From assembly GCF_028888695.1 (NCBI RefSeq), contig NZ_PNFF01000001.1, forward strand, positions 753,501 to 817,500: a DNA stretch of 64,000 nucleotides, given 5' to 3'. The notes under the pieces were generated by a model. That model searched no databases and was not told the DNA's origin. It was given only the letters and a program-made list of their open reading frames with translations. Positions 17,803-27,621 of this stretch are shown one piece after another. Each line of letters opens with the position of its first letter. The first letter of the stretch is position 1. Origin of the DNA: Bacillus methanolicus. GTDB taxonomy: Bacteria; Bacillota; Bacilli; Bacillales; Cytobacillaceae. The position numbers and the translations under genes were made by a program.

Positions 17803-18903
17803 ATGGAGAAAATTAAGGTGCTTGTTGTAGATGATTCAGCATTCATGAGAAAACTTATTCATGATTTTCTATCTGAAAATCCAAGGATCAGTGTCATTGG
17901 AATTGCCCGGCACGGAGAAGATGCCGTTAAGAAAGTAAAGGAATTGAAGCCGGATGTAGTTACATTGGATATTGAAATGCCGAAATTGAACGGGCTCGAA
18001 GCGTTAAAAATGATTATGCAGGAAAATCCCGTTCCCATTATCATGCTATCAAGCACGACACGGGAAGGTGCGGAAAATACAGTGCTGGCAATGCAATATG
18101 GGGCGATTGATTTCGTTCAAAAGCCATCCGGAACGATCTCTCTTGATTTGCATAAGGTCAAAGATGAATTAGTTCGCAAAGTGATATTAGCAAGTAAGGC
18201 GAATATGAAGCAAGTGGAAAAAGCTTCATTAATTGGAAAAAACACTATTCCAGCAACTCAAAATTATAGTAAAATTGAACTACAGAACCCGATAAAACAT
18301 TCGAAAGTTTCCATTGGTAAATGGAATTATCAGAAAAAAAAGCTTATTTGTATTGGAGCTTCAACCGGCGGCCCGAGAGCATTGCAGCATGTTCTGATAC
18401 AGCTGCCTCGAGAATTTCAGGCGCCAATTTTAGTCGTTCAACATATGCCGCCGGGTTTTACAAAATCTTTGGCGGACAGGTTGAATTCTTTATCTCAAAT
18501 TCACGTCAAAGAAGCTGAAGATGGCGAATTGCTAAAAAAGGGAACAGCGTATATAGCACCCGGCGGCTATCACCTTAAGGTAAAACAAGTCGGGACAAGC
18601 CTTGCTGTTCAACTTGACAAGTCTCCCCCTTACAACGGCCATCGTCCTTCTGTCGATGTCATGTTTGAGTCTGTGAGCAAAATAAAAGACTATTTAAAGA
18701 TCGCGGTTATTATGACAGGAATGGGATCTGACGGGGCCGAAGGGCTTATTCATTTAAAAAGCAACGGAGTAGTGAAAGCAATTGCGGAGTCACAAGAAAC
18801 ATCCATCGTGTTTGGAATGCCTAAATCGGCGATTGCTACAAGATTGGTAGATGAAGTCCAAAATGTTGAGAAAATTGCTGAAACAATTATGAAATACGTT
18901 TAA
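17803..18903 (+). CDS. cheB: Chemoreceptor methylesterase/deamidase CheB
   Basis: CheB removes methyl groups from, and deamidates, chemoreceptors in the adaptation pathway. The receiver domain has the acceptor Asp56 (TLDIEMPKLNG). The C-terminal esterase domain (about 178-366) has the catalytic Ser187 (GASTGGP), His214 (QHMPPGFT) and Asp310 (GMGSDGAEG). A linker of about 50 residues joins them. The gene starts 9 bases after flhG with GGGAG ahead of it. Confidence 0.97.
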   Translation: MEKIKVLVVDDSAFMRKLIHDFLSENPRISVIGIARHGEDAVKKVKELKPDVVTLDIEMPKLNGLEALKMIMQENPVPIIMLSSTTREGAENTVLAMQYGAIDFVQKPSGTISLDLHKVKDELVRKVILASKANMKQVEKASLIGKNTIPATQNYSKIELQNPIKHSKVSIGKWNYQKKKLICIGASTGGPRALQHVLIQLPREFQAPILVVQHMPPGFTKSLADRLNSLSQIHVKEAEDGELLKKGTAYIAPGGYHLKVKQVGTSLAVQLDKSPPYNGHRPSVDVMFESVSKIKDYLKIAVIMTGMGSDGAEGLIHLKSNGVVKAIAESQETSIVFGMPKSAIATRLVDEVQNVEKIAETIMKYV

Positions 18904-18922
18904 TGCCGGGGAGTGAAGGCGC

Positions 18923-20992
18923 ATGGAAATGAACCAGTATTTAGAGGTTTTTATTGAAGAAAGCAAAGAGCATTTGCAAGCTTGTAATGAGAAGTTATTA
19001 GAGCTTGAAAAAAACCCTCAGGACATTTCTATTGTAAATGAAATATTTCGGTCTGCGCATACATTGAAAGGGATGTCGGCGACAATGGGGTATGAGGACC
19101 TTGCCAGTCTGACCCATCAAATGGAAAATGTCTTAGACGCGATCCGAAATCATAGAATTTCTGTTACACCTGAAATTTTAGATGTCATTTTCCTTGCCGT
19201 TGACGATTTGGAAGCGATGGTTCAATCCATTGCAGAAGGCGGAGACGGCAAACGGGATGTCAGCGACGTTGTACATAAATTAAAACTGATCGAAAAAGGA
19301 GAAAAACCCATACAACAAAAATCAAATGAAGAAGTTGCCGCTGCTGCTATTGAGACGCCTGCCGCAACAATTGGCTCATACGACGAATTTGAGTTGACGG
19401 TGCTGAAGCAGTCAAAAGAACAAGGCTTTGAAGCTTATGAAATTACAGTGGCTTTACGAGAAGACTGTCTGTTAAAAGCGGCCCGTGTCTATATGATTTT
19501 TGAAGTTCTTGAAAAAATGGGGGAAGTCATTAAAGCCGTCCCTTCAGTCGAGCAGCTGGAAGAAGAGCAATTTGATCATGAATTTACAGTAACTTTTATT
19601 ACAAAGGAACAGCGGGAAGATATTGAAAAGAAAATCATGAAAGTTTCCGAAGTAGAAAAAGTAAAAGCTGTTCCTCTCTCATTTGAAGATTTTCGCACAA
19701 CGGAAGAAGAGTTTGAAGCTCCTGATAACAGCCGGTCTGATCAAACAGACTCAGAAAGCAGTCCAAGTACAAAGAATTCTCAATCAAACGAGGCGGCTCT
19801 TAGCAAGAAAACAGCTGCTAAACAGTCTCCAACAAGCAGCAAGACGATTCGCGTTAATATCGAAAGACTCGATATTTTGATGAACTTGTTTGAGGAATTG
19901 GTTATCGACCGGGGAAGACTGGAGCAAATTTCACGTGAATTAAAACATCAGGAGCTACATGAAACGGTTGAAAGAATGTCCCGAATTTCCGGTGATTTGC
20001 AAAATATAATCTTAAATATGCGAATGGTTCCGGTAGAAAATGTCTTTAACCGTTTTCCGCGGATGGTGCGCCAGCTTGCCAGAGATCTAAATAAAAAAAT
20101 AGAATTAGAAATTATTGGGGCGGAAACCGAACTGGACAGAACGGTTATCGATGAAATTGGGGATCCGCTTGTACACTTGTTGCGTAATGCGATTGATCAC
20201 GGCATAGAAACTCCTGAAGTACGAAAAGCGAACGGAAAAAATGAAGTGGGAACGATTGTCCTGAGAGCTTACCACAGCGGTAATCACGTATTTATCGAAA
20301 TTGAAGATGACGGGGCCGGAATAAGCAAAGAAAAAATTCTTAATAAAGCTATCAGCAAAGGAATTATTAATGAACAAACGGCCGCCGTGTTAACAGATAA
20401 ACAGGTGTACGAGCTGATTTTTGCTTCCGGTTTTTCAACGGCCGAGAAAATTTCTGATATTTCGGGCCGCGGAGTCGGATTAGATGTTGTGAAAAACACG
20501 ATCGAATCACTCGGAGGCTCTGTTTCAATTGATTCGAAAGAAGGAGAAGGATCCATCTTTTCCATTCAATTGCCATTAACTCTTTCAATCATTTCTGTCA
20601 TGCTTGTCGAAATCAAAAAAGAAAAATATGCGATCCCATTATCTTCAATTATCGAAACAGCGATCGTGAAAAGAGAAGAAATATTCAATGCCCATAATCA
20701 GAAAGTGATCGATTTCAGAGGAAGGGTTGTACCGCTTTTATTTTTAAAGGATATTTTTGAAGTTCCTGCATGGGATGAAGAAGATAATGATGATGAATTC
20801 CATTCTGTTGTCATTGTTCGAAAAGGAGATAAAATGGCCGGTCTTGTTGTCGATTCATTTATTGGGCAGCAAGAAATTGTTTTAAAATCACTCGGAAATT
20901 ACTTAACAAATGTTTTTGCGATTTCCGGTGCAACGATTCTTGGTGACGGTCAAGTCGCTCTGATCGTTGATTGCAATGCCCTTATTAAGTAA
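18923..20992 (+). CDS. cheA: Chemotaxis histidine kinase CheA
   Basis: CheA is the kinase of the receptor array and phosphorylates CheY and CheB. The 689-residue protein shows the Hpt domain with His46 (RSAHTLKG), a P2 region, a low-complexity Ser/Gln/Lys linker (about 270-310), the dimerisation domain, the ATPase domain with the N box HLLRNAIDHG and the G motifs DDGAGIS and GRGVGLDVVKN, and a C-terminal CheW-like domain. A GGGGAGTGA site precedes ATG 18923. cheW follows after 68 bases. Confidence 0.97.
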   Translation: MEMNQYLEVFIEESKEHLQACNEKLLELEKNPQDISIVNEIFRSAHTLKGMSATMGYEDLASLTHQMENVLDAIRNHRISVTPEILDVIFLAVDDLEAMVQSIAEGGDGKRDVSDVVHKLKLIEKGEKPIQQKSNEEVAAAAIETPAATIGSYDEFELTVLKQSKEQGFEAYEITVALREDCLLKAARVYMIFEVLEKMGEVIKAVPSVEQLEEEQFDHEFTVTFITKEQREDIEKKIMKVSEVEKVKAVPLSFEDFRTTEEEFEAPDNSRSDQTDSESSPSTKNSQSNEAALSKKTAAKQSPTSSKTIRVNIERLDILMNLFEELVIDRGRLEQISRELKHQELHETVERMSRISGDLQNIILNMRMVPVENVFNRFPRMVRQLARDLNKKIELEIIGAETELDRTVIDEIGDPLVHLLRNAIDHGIETPEVRKANGKNEVGTIVLRAYHSGNHVFIEIEDDGAGISKEKILNKAISKGIINEQTAAVLTDKQVYELIFASGFSTAEKISDISGRGVGLDVVKNTIESLGGSVSIDSKEGEGSIFSIQLPLTLSIISVMLVEIKKEKYAIPLSSIIETAIVKREEIFNAHNQKVIDFRGRVVPLLFLKDIFEVPAWDEEDNDDEFHSVVIVRKGDKMAGLVVDSFIGQQEIVLKSLGNYLTNVFAISGATILGDGQVALIVDCNALIK

Positions 20993-21060
20993 GGAATAGT
21001 GAGGATCTTTTTCATATTCTTGCTGAAAAAAATGATAGATTTCGAGGGGAGTGATTCAAC

Positions 21061-21531
21061 ATGACGGCAGCCAAAACTGATGAGATGAAAGTCATCGTTT
21101 TTCAATTGATGGAAAAAGAATATGCAATCCCTGTCAGCCAAGTCCAGTCGATTGAAAAGGTTCAACATATAACGAGAGTTCCCGGCACTTCACCTTTCGT
21201 GAAGGGCGTCATTAATTTGCGAGGGGTCGTTACACCTATTATTGATCTTCGGAAGAGATTTGACTTTCCTGAAGCAAGTTATAATGACAACACACGTGTA
21301 ATTATTGTGTTAATTGAAGATATAGAAGTAGGGCTGATCGTAGATAGTGCAAATGATGTAATAGATATTCCGGCAAATTCAATAGAACCCCCTCCTGAAG
21401 TGGTCGGTGCAATAGATGCGGATTATATTAGGGGCGTCGTAAATATTGATAAAAGGTTATTAATTTTGTTAGATCTCGGCACGGTTTTGAGTTCAGATAA
21501 AATTCTTGTATCTGTTGGGAATGAAGGATAG
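21061..21531 (+). CDS. cheW: Chemotaxis coupling protein CheW
   Basis: CheW bridges chemoreceptors and CheA in the array. The 156-residue product is a single CheW domain with EYAIPVSQVQSIEKVQHITRVP and FVKGVINLRGVVTPIIDLRKRF. The ATG has GAGGGGAGTGA about 7 nt upstream. It lies between its partner cheA and the CheY-P phosphatase cheC. Confidence 0.97.
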   Translation: MTAAKTDEMKVIVFQLMEKEYAIPVSQVQSIEKVQHITRVPGTSPFVKGVINLRGVVTPIIDLRKRFDFPEASYNDNTRVIIVLIEDIEVGLIVDSANDVIDIPANSIEPPPEVVGAIDADYIRGVVNIDKRLLILLDLGTVLSSDKILVSVGNEG

Positions 21532-21534
21532 GCT

Positions 21535-22176
21535 ATGTTATTCATCGAAAATTTTACAAGTTTGCACCTTGATATTTTAAAAGAGATTGGCAATATCGGC
21601 GCCGGCAATGCGGCAACGGCATTGTCTACCTTATTAAATAAAAAAATAGAAATGAACGTGCCGAACGTTCGGATTGTTTCGTTTGATGAAATGATGGAAA
21701 TGGCCGGCGGCGCAGAAAATGTAGTAGCCGGTGTTTTTTTAAGAATTGAAGGAGATGCTCCTGGGAGCATGTTTTTTATCCTTTCATTAAAACAAGCAGA
21801 CGCCTTTATTCAGCGAATGATTGGCGATTCGGATTTCACATTTGAGAACCCTCCATACAATGAATTGGCTTTATCGGCACTTCAAGAGCTTGGCAACATA
21901 TTGTCCGGTTCTTATTTGTCATCATTGTCAGACTTTACAAATCTGTGTCTGTATCCTTCTGTGCCCGCCCTTAGCATCGATATGGTAGGAGCGATCATTA
22001 GCTACGGATTAATAGAATTGTCACAAGTTAGTGATTATGCAATTGTTGTAGAAACGGCGTTAAATGAAGATGACATGCAATCTTCAGACGGCGTGAAAGG
22101 CCATTTTTTCCTTTTGCCTGACCCTGACTCCTTTCGTACAATTTTCAAATCTTTAGGGGTTGCAGAGGATGATTGA
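21535..22176 (+). CDS. cheC: CheY-P phosphatase CheC
   Basis: CheC dephosphorylates CheY-P and, by binding CheD, takes part in adaptation. The two phosphatase sites are intact: Glu17/Asn20 in [15 protein letters not shown] and Glu118/Asn121 in [12 protein letters not shown]. The gene starts 3 bases after cheW and overlaps cheD by 8 bases, matching the known CheC-CheD complex. Confidence 0.96.
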   Translation: MLFIENFTSLHLDILKEIGNIGAGNAATALSTLLNKKIEMNVPNVRIVSFDEMMEMAGGAENVVAGVFLRIEGDAPGSMFFILSLKQADAFIQRMIGDSDFTFENPPYNELALSALQELGNILSGSYLSSLSDFTNLCLYPSVPALSIDMVGAIISYGLIELSQVSDYAIVVETALNEDDMQSSDGVKGHFFLLPDPDSFRTIFKSLGVAEDD

Positions 22177-22666
22177 TAGTTTGCAAGTTGTGAAAGTAGG
22201 TATTGCTGACATGAAGATTGTACGTGCTCCCGGTTTAATCAGGACTTCCGGACTTGGCTCTTGTGTAGGGGTAGTCATTTACGATCAGGTAAAAGAGATT
22301 GCCGGATTAGCCCATGTTATGCTTCCTGATTCTTCACTTGCAAAGGCAGGAACAATTAACAGAGCTAAATATGCTGATACGGCAATAAAAGAACTAGTAT
22401 CGTTATTAGTAAAGGGCGGTGCCCGTCAAATGGCGTTAAAAGCAAAAATAGCCGGCGGTGCCCAAATGTTTCAATTTGCTGCTGCAAACGATATGATGAG
22501 AATCGGACCGAGAAATGTAGAAGCTGTTAAAAGAGAGCTTGCTGCATTAAAAATAGTTATTGTTGCAGAAGATGTTGGAGGTAACAACGGTAGAACGATC
22601 GAATTTAATCCGAAAACTTGTGAATTAACGATCCGTACGGTAAACAAAGGAACCAGCACGATCTAG
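22169..22666 (+). CDS. cheD: Chemoreceptor glutamine deamidase CheD
   Basis: CheD deamidates receptor glutamines and is regulated by CheC. The catalytic Cys32 (GLGSCVGV), His49 (LAHVML) and Thr26 are all present in a protein of 165 residues. ATG 22169 gives the family start [11 protein letters not shown]; an upstream TTG at 22160 is less likely. The TAG stop is the first base of a repeated hairpin element. Confidence 0.95.
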   Translation: MIDSLQVVKVGIADMKIVRAPGLIRTSGLGSCVGVVIYDQVKEIAGLAHVMLPDSSLAKAGTINRAKYADTAIKELVSLLVKGGARQMALKAKIAGGAQMFQFAAANDMMRIGPRNVEAVKRELAALKIVIVAEDVGGNNGRTIEFNPKTCELTIRTVNKGTSTI

Positions 22667-22696
22667 GGGCTGACTCATAAGTAAAGGGTCAGACCC
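22666..22696 (+). repeat. Short dispersed hairpin repeat, copy 1
   Basis: A 31-base element directly after cheD starts GGGGCTGACTC and ends GGGTCAGACCC. The arms GGGCTGAC and GTCAGACCC pair with one bulged A. It is identical at 26 of 31 positions to the element at 62008-62038 and is partly shared with 50825-50851. There is no T run, so it is not a classic terminator. Confidence 0.65.
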
Positions 22697-22735
22697 AATC
22701 AGTACAAAGTGGTAAACGATTTGAGGAGGATTACC

Positions 22736-23512
22736 GTGACAAAGGTTTCAATGACCGATGAGCAAATATACTGGGAAAATTGGGTACGGCATCGTGATCC
22801 TCATGCAGGAAATCTATTAGTCAAAAAATATATGCCATTAGTTAATTATCATGTACAACGAATCTCTGTCAGTCTCCCAAAAAGCATATCAAGAGATGAT
22901 TTGCAAAGCCTTGGAATGGTTGGTTTGTATGATGCACTTGAAAAATTTGACCCTGAGCGAGAATTAAAGTTTGATACATATGCTTCCTTCCGTATTCGCG
23001 GGGCAATTCTTGACGGTTTGCGAAAAGAAGATTGGCTGCCGCGAAGCACAAGAGATAAAGCCAAAAAGATTGAATCTGCAATTGAAAAGCTTGAACAGCG
23101 GTATATGAGAAACGTGACAACAGCAGAAATTGCAGCTGAACTGAATATGTCAGAAGATGAAGTAGTTTCCACAATGAATGAACACTTTTTTGCCAATGTT
23201 CTTTCCATTGATGAACATCCTCTAGAACATGATGACAAAGACGGGCAATCATATGTCCTTAAGGATGAGAAAGCAGAAAATCCAGAAGAAAAAATTGTGA
23301 AAGAAGAGATGCTTTTGGAGTTGTCTGAGCTCATTTCTCAGCTGAATGAAAAAGAGCAGCTAGTTTTAAGTTTGTTTTACAAAGAGGAATTAACATTAAC
23401 TGAAATCGGCAGAGTAATGGGGCTGTCTACGTCGAGAATTTCCCAAATACATTCAAGGGCACTTTACAAACTGCGGCAAGCAATGGAATGCTTACAGCGG
23501 ATAGAGGGGTAA
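22736..23512 (+). CDS. sigD: Motility sigma factor SigD
   Basis: SigD directs RNA polymerase to flagellin, chemoreceptor and autolysin promoters. The 258-residue protein holds region 2 (LVKKYMPLVNYHVQRIS... FDTYASFRIRGAILDGLRKEDWLPR), region 3 and region 4 (YKEELTLTEIGRVMGLSTSRISQIHSRAL). GTG 22736 is chosen: GAGGAGGA lies 6 nt upstream, whereas an earlier GTG at 22709 has no site. It is the penultimate gene of the operon, as in B. subtilis. Confidence 0.97.
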   Translation: MTKVSMTDEQIYWENWVRHRDPHAGNLLVKKYMPLVNYHVQRISVSLPKSISRDDLQSLGMVGLYDALEKFDPERELKFDTYASFRIRGAILDGLRKEDWLPRSTRDKAKKIESAIEKLEQRYMRNVTTAEIAAELNMSEDEVVSTMNEHFFANVLSIDEHPLEHDDKDGQSYVLKDEKAENPEEKIVKEEMLLELSELISQLNEKEQLVLSLFYKEELTLTEIGRVMGLSTSRISQIHSRALYKLRQAMECLQRIEG

Positions 23513-23513
23513 T

Positions 23514-24155
23514 ATGGTTATTTTTTTTCTGATATTAAGTTTATTATTCAATATTTTGGCTTTTCTGGCAATCGTGATATTATATTTGCGCCAAAATCGA
23601 TTCATTCAGGCAGAAAAAAAGCAAGAAAAAATGATTCAGGAAATGGAAGAAGTCATTTCGGCTTATATGATTGAAATGAAAGAAGAAAACGAGAAATTTA
23701 TTAATCGTTTACAGGAAATTAGCCTAAATAAAGAAACTGCATTTATTAATAGAACGAGTGAAATGCCAACTCCAAACATATCGGATCTTCACTCCGATGG
23801 AACAAGCAAAGAGCGTTCAATCAGAATAGGAAAAGTCGCTCCCTTTCAAGCGGTAAAAGCTTATAAGAAAAACATGAACAATTCTGATCTTTCGATTGAG
23901 AAATCAAACAGCTCTCCGTTAACGGATGGCAAACAGTCAGGTTCCCAAAATGCATCCGTTGACTCAGAGAATCATTTCCAAGATCAAAACATAAAATCTG
24001 AACAGAAAGACGATTATTTAATGTCATTGTTAAATGAAGTTTTTTCTCTGAAAAAGGAAGGATTTAGCGTTGAAGAAATTGCAAAGAAACTGAATAAAGG
24101 AAAGACGGAAATCGAACTTTTACTTAAATTTAATCATCAAAATGAGCAGGAATAA
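23514..24155 (+). CDS. swrB: SwrB-like swarming motility protein (YlxL)
   Basis: SwrB promotes activation of the flagellar export machinery and swarming in B. subtilis. The protein has an N-terminal membrane anchor (residues 2-25), a coiled coil (about 28-70), a variable Ser/Asn-rich middle and a conserved C-terminal helix-turn-helix-like segment (LKKEGFSVEEIAKKLNKGKTEIELLLKF). At 213 residues it is longer than I recall for B. subtilis, because of the middle part. It is the last gene of the fla/che operon and begins 1 base after sigD. Confidence 0.85.
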   Translation: MVIFFLILSLLFNILAFLAIVILYLRQNRFIQAEKKQEKMIQEMEEVISAYMIEMKEENEKFINRLQEISLNKETAFINRTSEMPTPNISDLHSDGTSKERSIRIGKVAPFQAVKAYKKNMNNSDLSIEKSNSSPLTDGKQSGSQNASVDSENHFQDQNIKSEQKDDYLMSLLNEVFSLKKEGFSVEEIAKKLNKGKTEIELLLKFNHQNEQE

Positions 24156-24156
24156 C

Positions 24157-24185
24157 TTGATTGTCATTTTCACATGTGCTATATT
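24157..24185 (+). promoter_or_regulatory. SigA-type promoter of rpsB
   Basis: TTGATT (24157-24162) and TATATT (24180-24185) are spaced by 17 bases. Transcription would start near 24192 and give a leader of about 110 bases. Confidence 0.65.
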
Positions 24186-24216
24186 ATGACATGGTGTTAT
24201 TACACACGCTTGCTGA

Positions 24217-24258
24217 TTTAAACGGATGGTGCTGTCAAAATGACAGTTTCCGTTTAAA
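24217..24258 (+). promoter_or_regulatory. rpsB leader hairpin, possible S2 autoregulatory site
   Basis: The arms TTTAAACGGA (24217-24226) and TCCGTTTAAA (24249-24258) pair perfectly over 10 bases. Inside, CTGTCA and TGACAG (24232-24246) form a second 6-base stem around AAA. It lies in the untranslated leader of the S2 gene. Feedback by S2 or the ribosome is an inference from position and structure. Confidence 0.55.
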
Positions 24259-24303
24259 AATGATGTGGGCGGAGGAAAACAAAACCATTAGGAGGAAAAA
24301 AGC

Positions 24304-25017
24304 ATGTCAGTAATTTCTATGAAGCAATTGCTTGAAGCTGGTGTACATTTCGGTCACCAAACTCGCCGTTGGAACCCAAAAATGAAGAAATATATTTTCA
24401 CTGAACGTAACGGCATTTACATCATCGACCTTCAAAAAACAGTGAAAAAGGTTGAGGAAGCTTTTAATTGGGTAAAAGAGCTTGCAGCGAATGGAGGAAC
24501 AATTCTTTTCGTTGGTACAAAAAAACAAGCTCAAGAATCTGTAAAGGAAGAAGCAGAACGTTCAGGAATGTTTTATGTGAACCAACGCTGGCTTGGAGGA
24601 ACTTTAACTAACTTTGAGACAATCCAAAAGCGTATCCAACGTTTAAAAGATATTGAAAGAATGGCTGAAGACGGCACTTTCGATGTTCTTCCAAAGAAAG
24701 AAGTAGTTAAATTAAGGAAAGAACAAGAGCGTTTAGAAAAATTCCTTGGCGGTATTAAAGAAATGAAACAGCTGCCGGATGCTTTGTTCATCATTGACCC
24801 TCGTAAAGAACGTATCGCAGTTGCAGAGGCACATAAATTAAACATTCCAATCGTAGCTATCGTAGATACAAACTGCGACCCAGATGAAATTGATGTGGTT
24901 ATCCCTGCAAACGATGATGCAATTCGCGCTGTTAAGCTTTTAACTTCAAAAATGGCTGATGCGATCTTAGAAGCTAAACAAGGTGAAGAAGTTGCAACTA
25001 CAGCTGCCGCTGAGTAA
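24304..25017 (+). CDS. rpsB: Ribosomal protein S2
   Basis: S2 is a 30S subunit protein needed for S1/initiation function. The 237-residue protein starts [27 protein letters not shown] and has [11 protein letters not shown] and [12 protein letters not shown]. Two AGGAGGA-type sites lie just ahead (the nearer one, TAGGAGGA, ends about 7 nt from ATG). The codon pattern is typical of highly expressed genes. A terminator follows. Confidence 0.98.
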   Translation: MSVISMKQLLEAGVHFGHQTRRWNPKMKKYIFTERNGIYIIDLQKTVKKVEEAFNWVKELAANGGTILFVGTKKQAQESVKEEAERSGMFYVNQRWLGGTLTNFETIQKRIQRLKDIERMAEDGTFDVLPKKEVVKLRKEQERLEKFLGGIKEMKQLPDALFIIDPRKERIAVAEAHKLNIPIVAIVDTNCDPDEIDVVIPANDDAIRAVKLLTSKMADAILEAKQGEEVATTAAAE

Positions 25018-25021
25018 TGTT

Positions 25022-25060
25022 AAAGGTGATAATAGGGAGCACCCTTTATCACCTTTTTTT
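25022..25060 (+). terminator. Intrinsic terminator/attenuator between rpsB and tsf
   Basis: AAAGGTGATAA (25022-25032) pairs perfectly with TTATCACCTTT (25046-25056), followed by a T run. It may partly end transcription and set the rpsB:tsf ratio. Confidence 0.85.
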
Positions 25061-25129
25061 AAAGATTTTCTTTTTGAATTATTCTAATAGCCAAGTTACA
25101 TAACATACAATTAAGGAGGATTTCTTATT

Positions 25130-26011
25130 ATGGCAATTACTGCACAAATGGTTAAAGAACTGCGCGAAAAAACTGGCGCCGGCATGATGGATTGCAAAAA
25201 AGCCCTTCAAGAAACAAACGGTGATATGGAAAAAGCGATTGATTTCCTTCGTGAAAAAGGAATCGCAAAAGCTGCAAAGAAAGCAGACCGTATTGCCGCT
25301 GAAGGTATTACTTCTATCAAAGTTGAAGGAAACGAGGCTGTCATTCTTGAAGTGAACTCTGAAACGGATTTCGTTGCTAAAAACGAAGGCTTCCAAACAC
25401 TTGTAAAAGAATTGGCTGATCATCTTCTAAAACATAAACCGGCTACTGTTGAAGAGGCAGCAGAACAAAAAATGGATAGCGGTTCTACTGTAGCTGAACA
25501 CATTAATGCCGCTGTTGCAAAAATCGGTGAGAAAATCACTCTTCGCCGCTTTGAAATCAAAACAAAAACTGACAATGATGCATTCGGTGCTTATTTGCAT
25601 ATGGGCGGACGCATCGGTGTTCTAACTGTGTTAGAAGGAACTACTGATGAAGAGGCTGCAAAGGATGTTGCAATGCATATTGCCGCATTAAATCCTAAAT
25701 ACGTTTCCCGCGACCAAGTTTCTCAAGAAGAAGTAGAGCGCGAACGCCAAGTTTTAACACAACAGGCTCTAAATGAAGGGAAACCTGAAAACATCGTCGC
25801 AAAAATGGTAGAAGGGCGTCTAGGGAAATTTTTTGAAGAAGTTTGTGTTCTTGATCAAGCTTTCGTTAAAAACCCTGACCAAAAAGTACGCCAATTTGTA
25901 GAATCAAAAGGCGCAACAATTCGCGAGTTCGTTCGCTACGAAGTTGGAGAAGGCTTGGAAAAACGTGAAGAAAACTTCGCAGAAGAAGTTATGAACCAGG
26001 TTAAGAAGTAA
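25130..26011 (+). CDS. tsf: Translation elongation factor Ts
   Basis: EF-Ts is the nucleotide exchange factor that recycles EF-Tu. The 293-residue protein has the signature [22 protein letters not shown] at the N-terminus and the core [18 protein letters not shown] and [21 protein letters not shown] lies ahead of the start. The conserved rpsB-tsf-pyrH-frr order holds. Confidence 0.98.
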   Translation: MAITAQMVKELREKTGAGMMDCKKALQETNGDMEKAIDFLREKGIAKAAKKADRIAAEGITSIKVEGNEAVILEVNSETDFVAKNEGFQTLVKELADHLLKHKPATVEEAAEQKMDSGSTVAEHINAAVAKIGEKITLRRFEIKTKTDNDAFGAYLHMGGRIGVLTVLEGTTDEEAAKDVAMHIAALNPKYVSRDQVSQEEVERERQVLTQQALNEGKPENIVAKMVEGRLGKFFEEVCVLDQAFVKNPDQKVRQFVESKGATIREFVRYEVGEGLEKREENFAEEVMNQVKK

Positions 26012-26047
26012 TCAATTAAGCTATAATTAAACAGACTGATTCATACT

Positions 26048-26075
26048 CAGGGAACACTTTGTGTTCCCTGTTTTT
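26048..26075 (+). terminator. Intrinsic terminator after tsf
   Basis: CAGGGAACAC and GTGTTCCCTG form a perfect 10-base stem with a TTT loop, followed by TTTTT. Confidence 0.9.
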
Positions 26076-26116
26076 AAAGCTTGCATAATAGGCTAAGACT
26101 ACATATGGAGGTTCTT

Positions 26117-26839
26117 ATGAGCAGCCCTAAGTACAAACGAGTAGTATTAAAATTAAGCGGAGAAGCTTTAGCAGGTGAACAAGGCTTCGGTATTAATCCT
26201 GCCGTCATTAAATCAATCGCCGAACAAGTAAAGGAAATAGCTGAATTAGGTGTTGAAGTGGCAGTAGTTGTAGGCGGCGGCAATATTTGGCGGGGAAAAA
26301 TAGGCAGTGAGATGGGAATGGACAGAGCGACAGCGGATTATATGGGAATGCTGGCAACTGTGATGAACTCCTTGGCGCTGCAAGACAGCCTCGAACATTT
26401 AGGGATTGAAACACGTGTCCAAACTTCAATCGAAATGCGCCAAGTTGCAGAACCTTATATTCGCAGACGTGCGATTCGCCATCTTGAGAAAAAACGGGTG
26501 GTTATTTTCGCTGCTGGTACTGGAAACCCTTATTTCTCAACTGATACAACAGCTGCTTTGCGGGCAGCCGAAATAGAAGCGGAAGTTATTTTAATGGCGA
26601 AAAACAATGTAGATGGGGTATATACTGCTGACCCTCGAGTTGATAAAAATGCAAAGAAATATGATGAACTGTCTTATTTAGATGTTCTAAAAGAGGGGCT
26701 CGCGGTTATGGATTCAACAGCATCGTCACTATGTATGGACAACAATATACCGTTAATTGTATTCTCTATTATGGAACAAGGAAATATTAAACGAGCCGTG
26801 ATGGGCGAAACAATCGGAACAATCGTAAGGGGGAAATAA
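26117..26839 (+). CDS. pyrH: UMP kinase
   Basis: PyrH phosphorylates UMP to UDP, the entry step to UTP and CTP. The 240-residue protein belongs to the amino acid kinase fold, with [30 protein letters not shown] and [24 protein letters not shown] 26117 follows a GGAGG site at 7 nt; longer frames upstream run into the terminator. frr follows after 2 bases. Confidence 0.97.
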   Translation: MSSPKYKRVVLKLSGEALAGEQGFGINPAVIKSIAEQVKEIAELGVEVAVVVGGGNIWRGKIGSEMGMDRATADYMGMLATVMNSLALQDSLEHLGIETRVQTSIEMRQVAEPYIRRRAIRHLEKKRVVIFAAGTGNPYFSTDTTAALRAAEIEAEVILMAKNNVDGVYTADPRVDKNAKKYDELSYLDVLKEGLAVMDSTASSLCMDNNIPLIVFSIMEQGNIKRAVMGETIGTIVRGK

Positions 26840-26841
26840 TA

Positions 26842-27399
26842 ATGCCAAAACAAGTCATTGCAAATGCTAAAGAAAAAATGACGAAAGCGATCCAAGCATA
26901 TACACGCGAACTTGCAAGCATTCGGGCAGGCAGAGCCAGCGCTTCTTTATTGGACAGAGTAACCGTTGAATATTATGGAGTGCCTACACCTGTCAATCAA
27001 TTAGCAGGGATTACTGTTCCCGAACCTCGCTTACTTGTCATCCAGCCATATGATAAATCAATTGTTGGGGAAATCGAAAAAGCCATTTTAAAATCAGATT
27101 TGGGATTAAATCCGACAAGTGACGGCTCCCTTATCCGCATTGCCATTCCGCAGCTCACTGAGGAACGCCGAAAAGAGCTTGTAAAAGTTGTAAAAAAAGA
27201 ATCAGAAGAAGCTAAAGTAGCGATCAGAAACATCCGCCGCGATGCAAATGATGATCTTAAAAAATTAGAAAAAGCAGGCGAAATAACAGAAGATGATCTT
27301 CGCGGATATTCGGATGATATTCAAAAGCTTACGGATGAACATATTAGCAAAATTGACCAAATCACAAAAGATAAAGAAAAGGAAATCTTGGAAATCTGA
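26842..27399 (+). CDS. frr: Ribosome recycling factor
   Basis: RRF splits the post-termination ribosome together with EF-G. The 185-residue product has the family features [31 protein letters not shown] and [19 protein letters not shown]. It is closely coupled to pyrH and followed by a terminator. Confidence 0.98.
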   Translation: MPKQVIANAKEKMTKAIQAYTRELASIRAGRASASLLDRVTVEYYGVPTPVNQLAGITVPEPRLLVIQPYDKSIVGEIEKAILKSDLGLNPTSDGSLIRIAIPQLTEERRKELVKVVKKESEEAKVAIRNIRRDANDDLKKLEKAGEITEDDLRGYSDDIQKLTDEHISKIDQITKDKEKEILEI

Positions 27400-27405
27400 T
27401 TATTG

Positions 27406-27431
27406 CTCGCCGGACGGCGAGTTTTCTTTTT
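27406..27431 (+). terminator. Intrinsic terminator after frr
   Basis: CTCGCC and GGCGAG form a GC-rich stem around a GGAC tetraloop, followed by TTTTCTTTTT. Confidence 0.8.
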
Positions 27432-27520
27432 CAAAAAATAGAAAAAGCGATGCTGTTCCGAAGGTCTTTTTGCTTTACTTAATCCTCTATATTTTTTATA
27501 GAGATATCTAATTGAATTTT

Positions 27521-27529
27521 TGGTATGAT
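27521..27529 (+). promoter_or_regulatory. Possible extended -10 promoter of uppS
   Basis: TGGTATGAT is an extended -10 (TGn plus TATGAT at 27524-27529) without a good -35. It lies about 95 bases ahead of uppS. A perfect 7-base hairpin (CTCTATA/TATAGAG, about 27485-27503) lies just upstream. Confidence 0.4.
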
Positions 27530-27621
27530 AAGAGCGTGCAGTTTGAAAAAATTTTTACATATTCTGCATTTTTCCTTTTTTATCGGAGGTAACGATTAAC
27601 CTTTTTTGGAGGAGCTGAACT

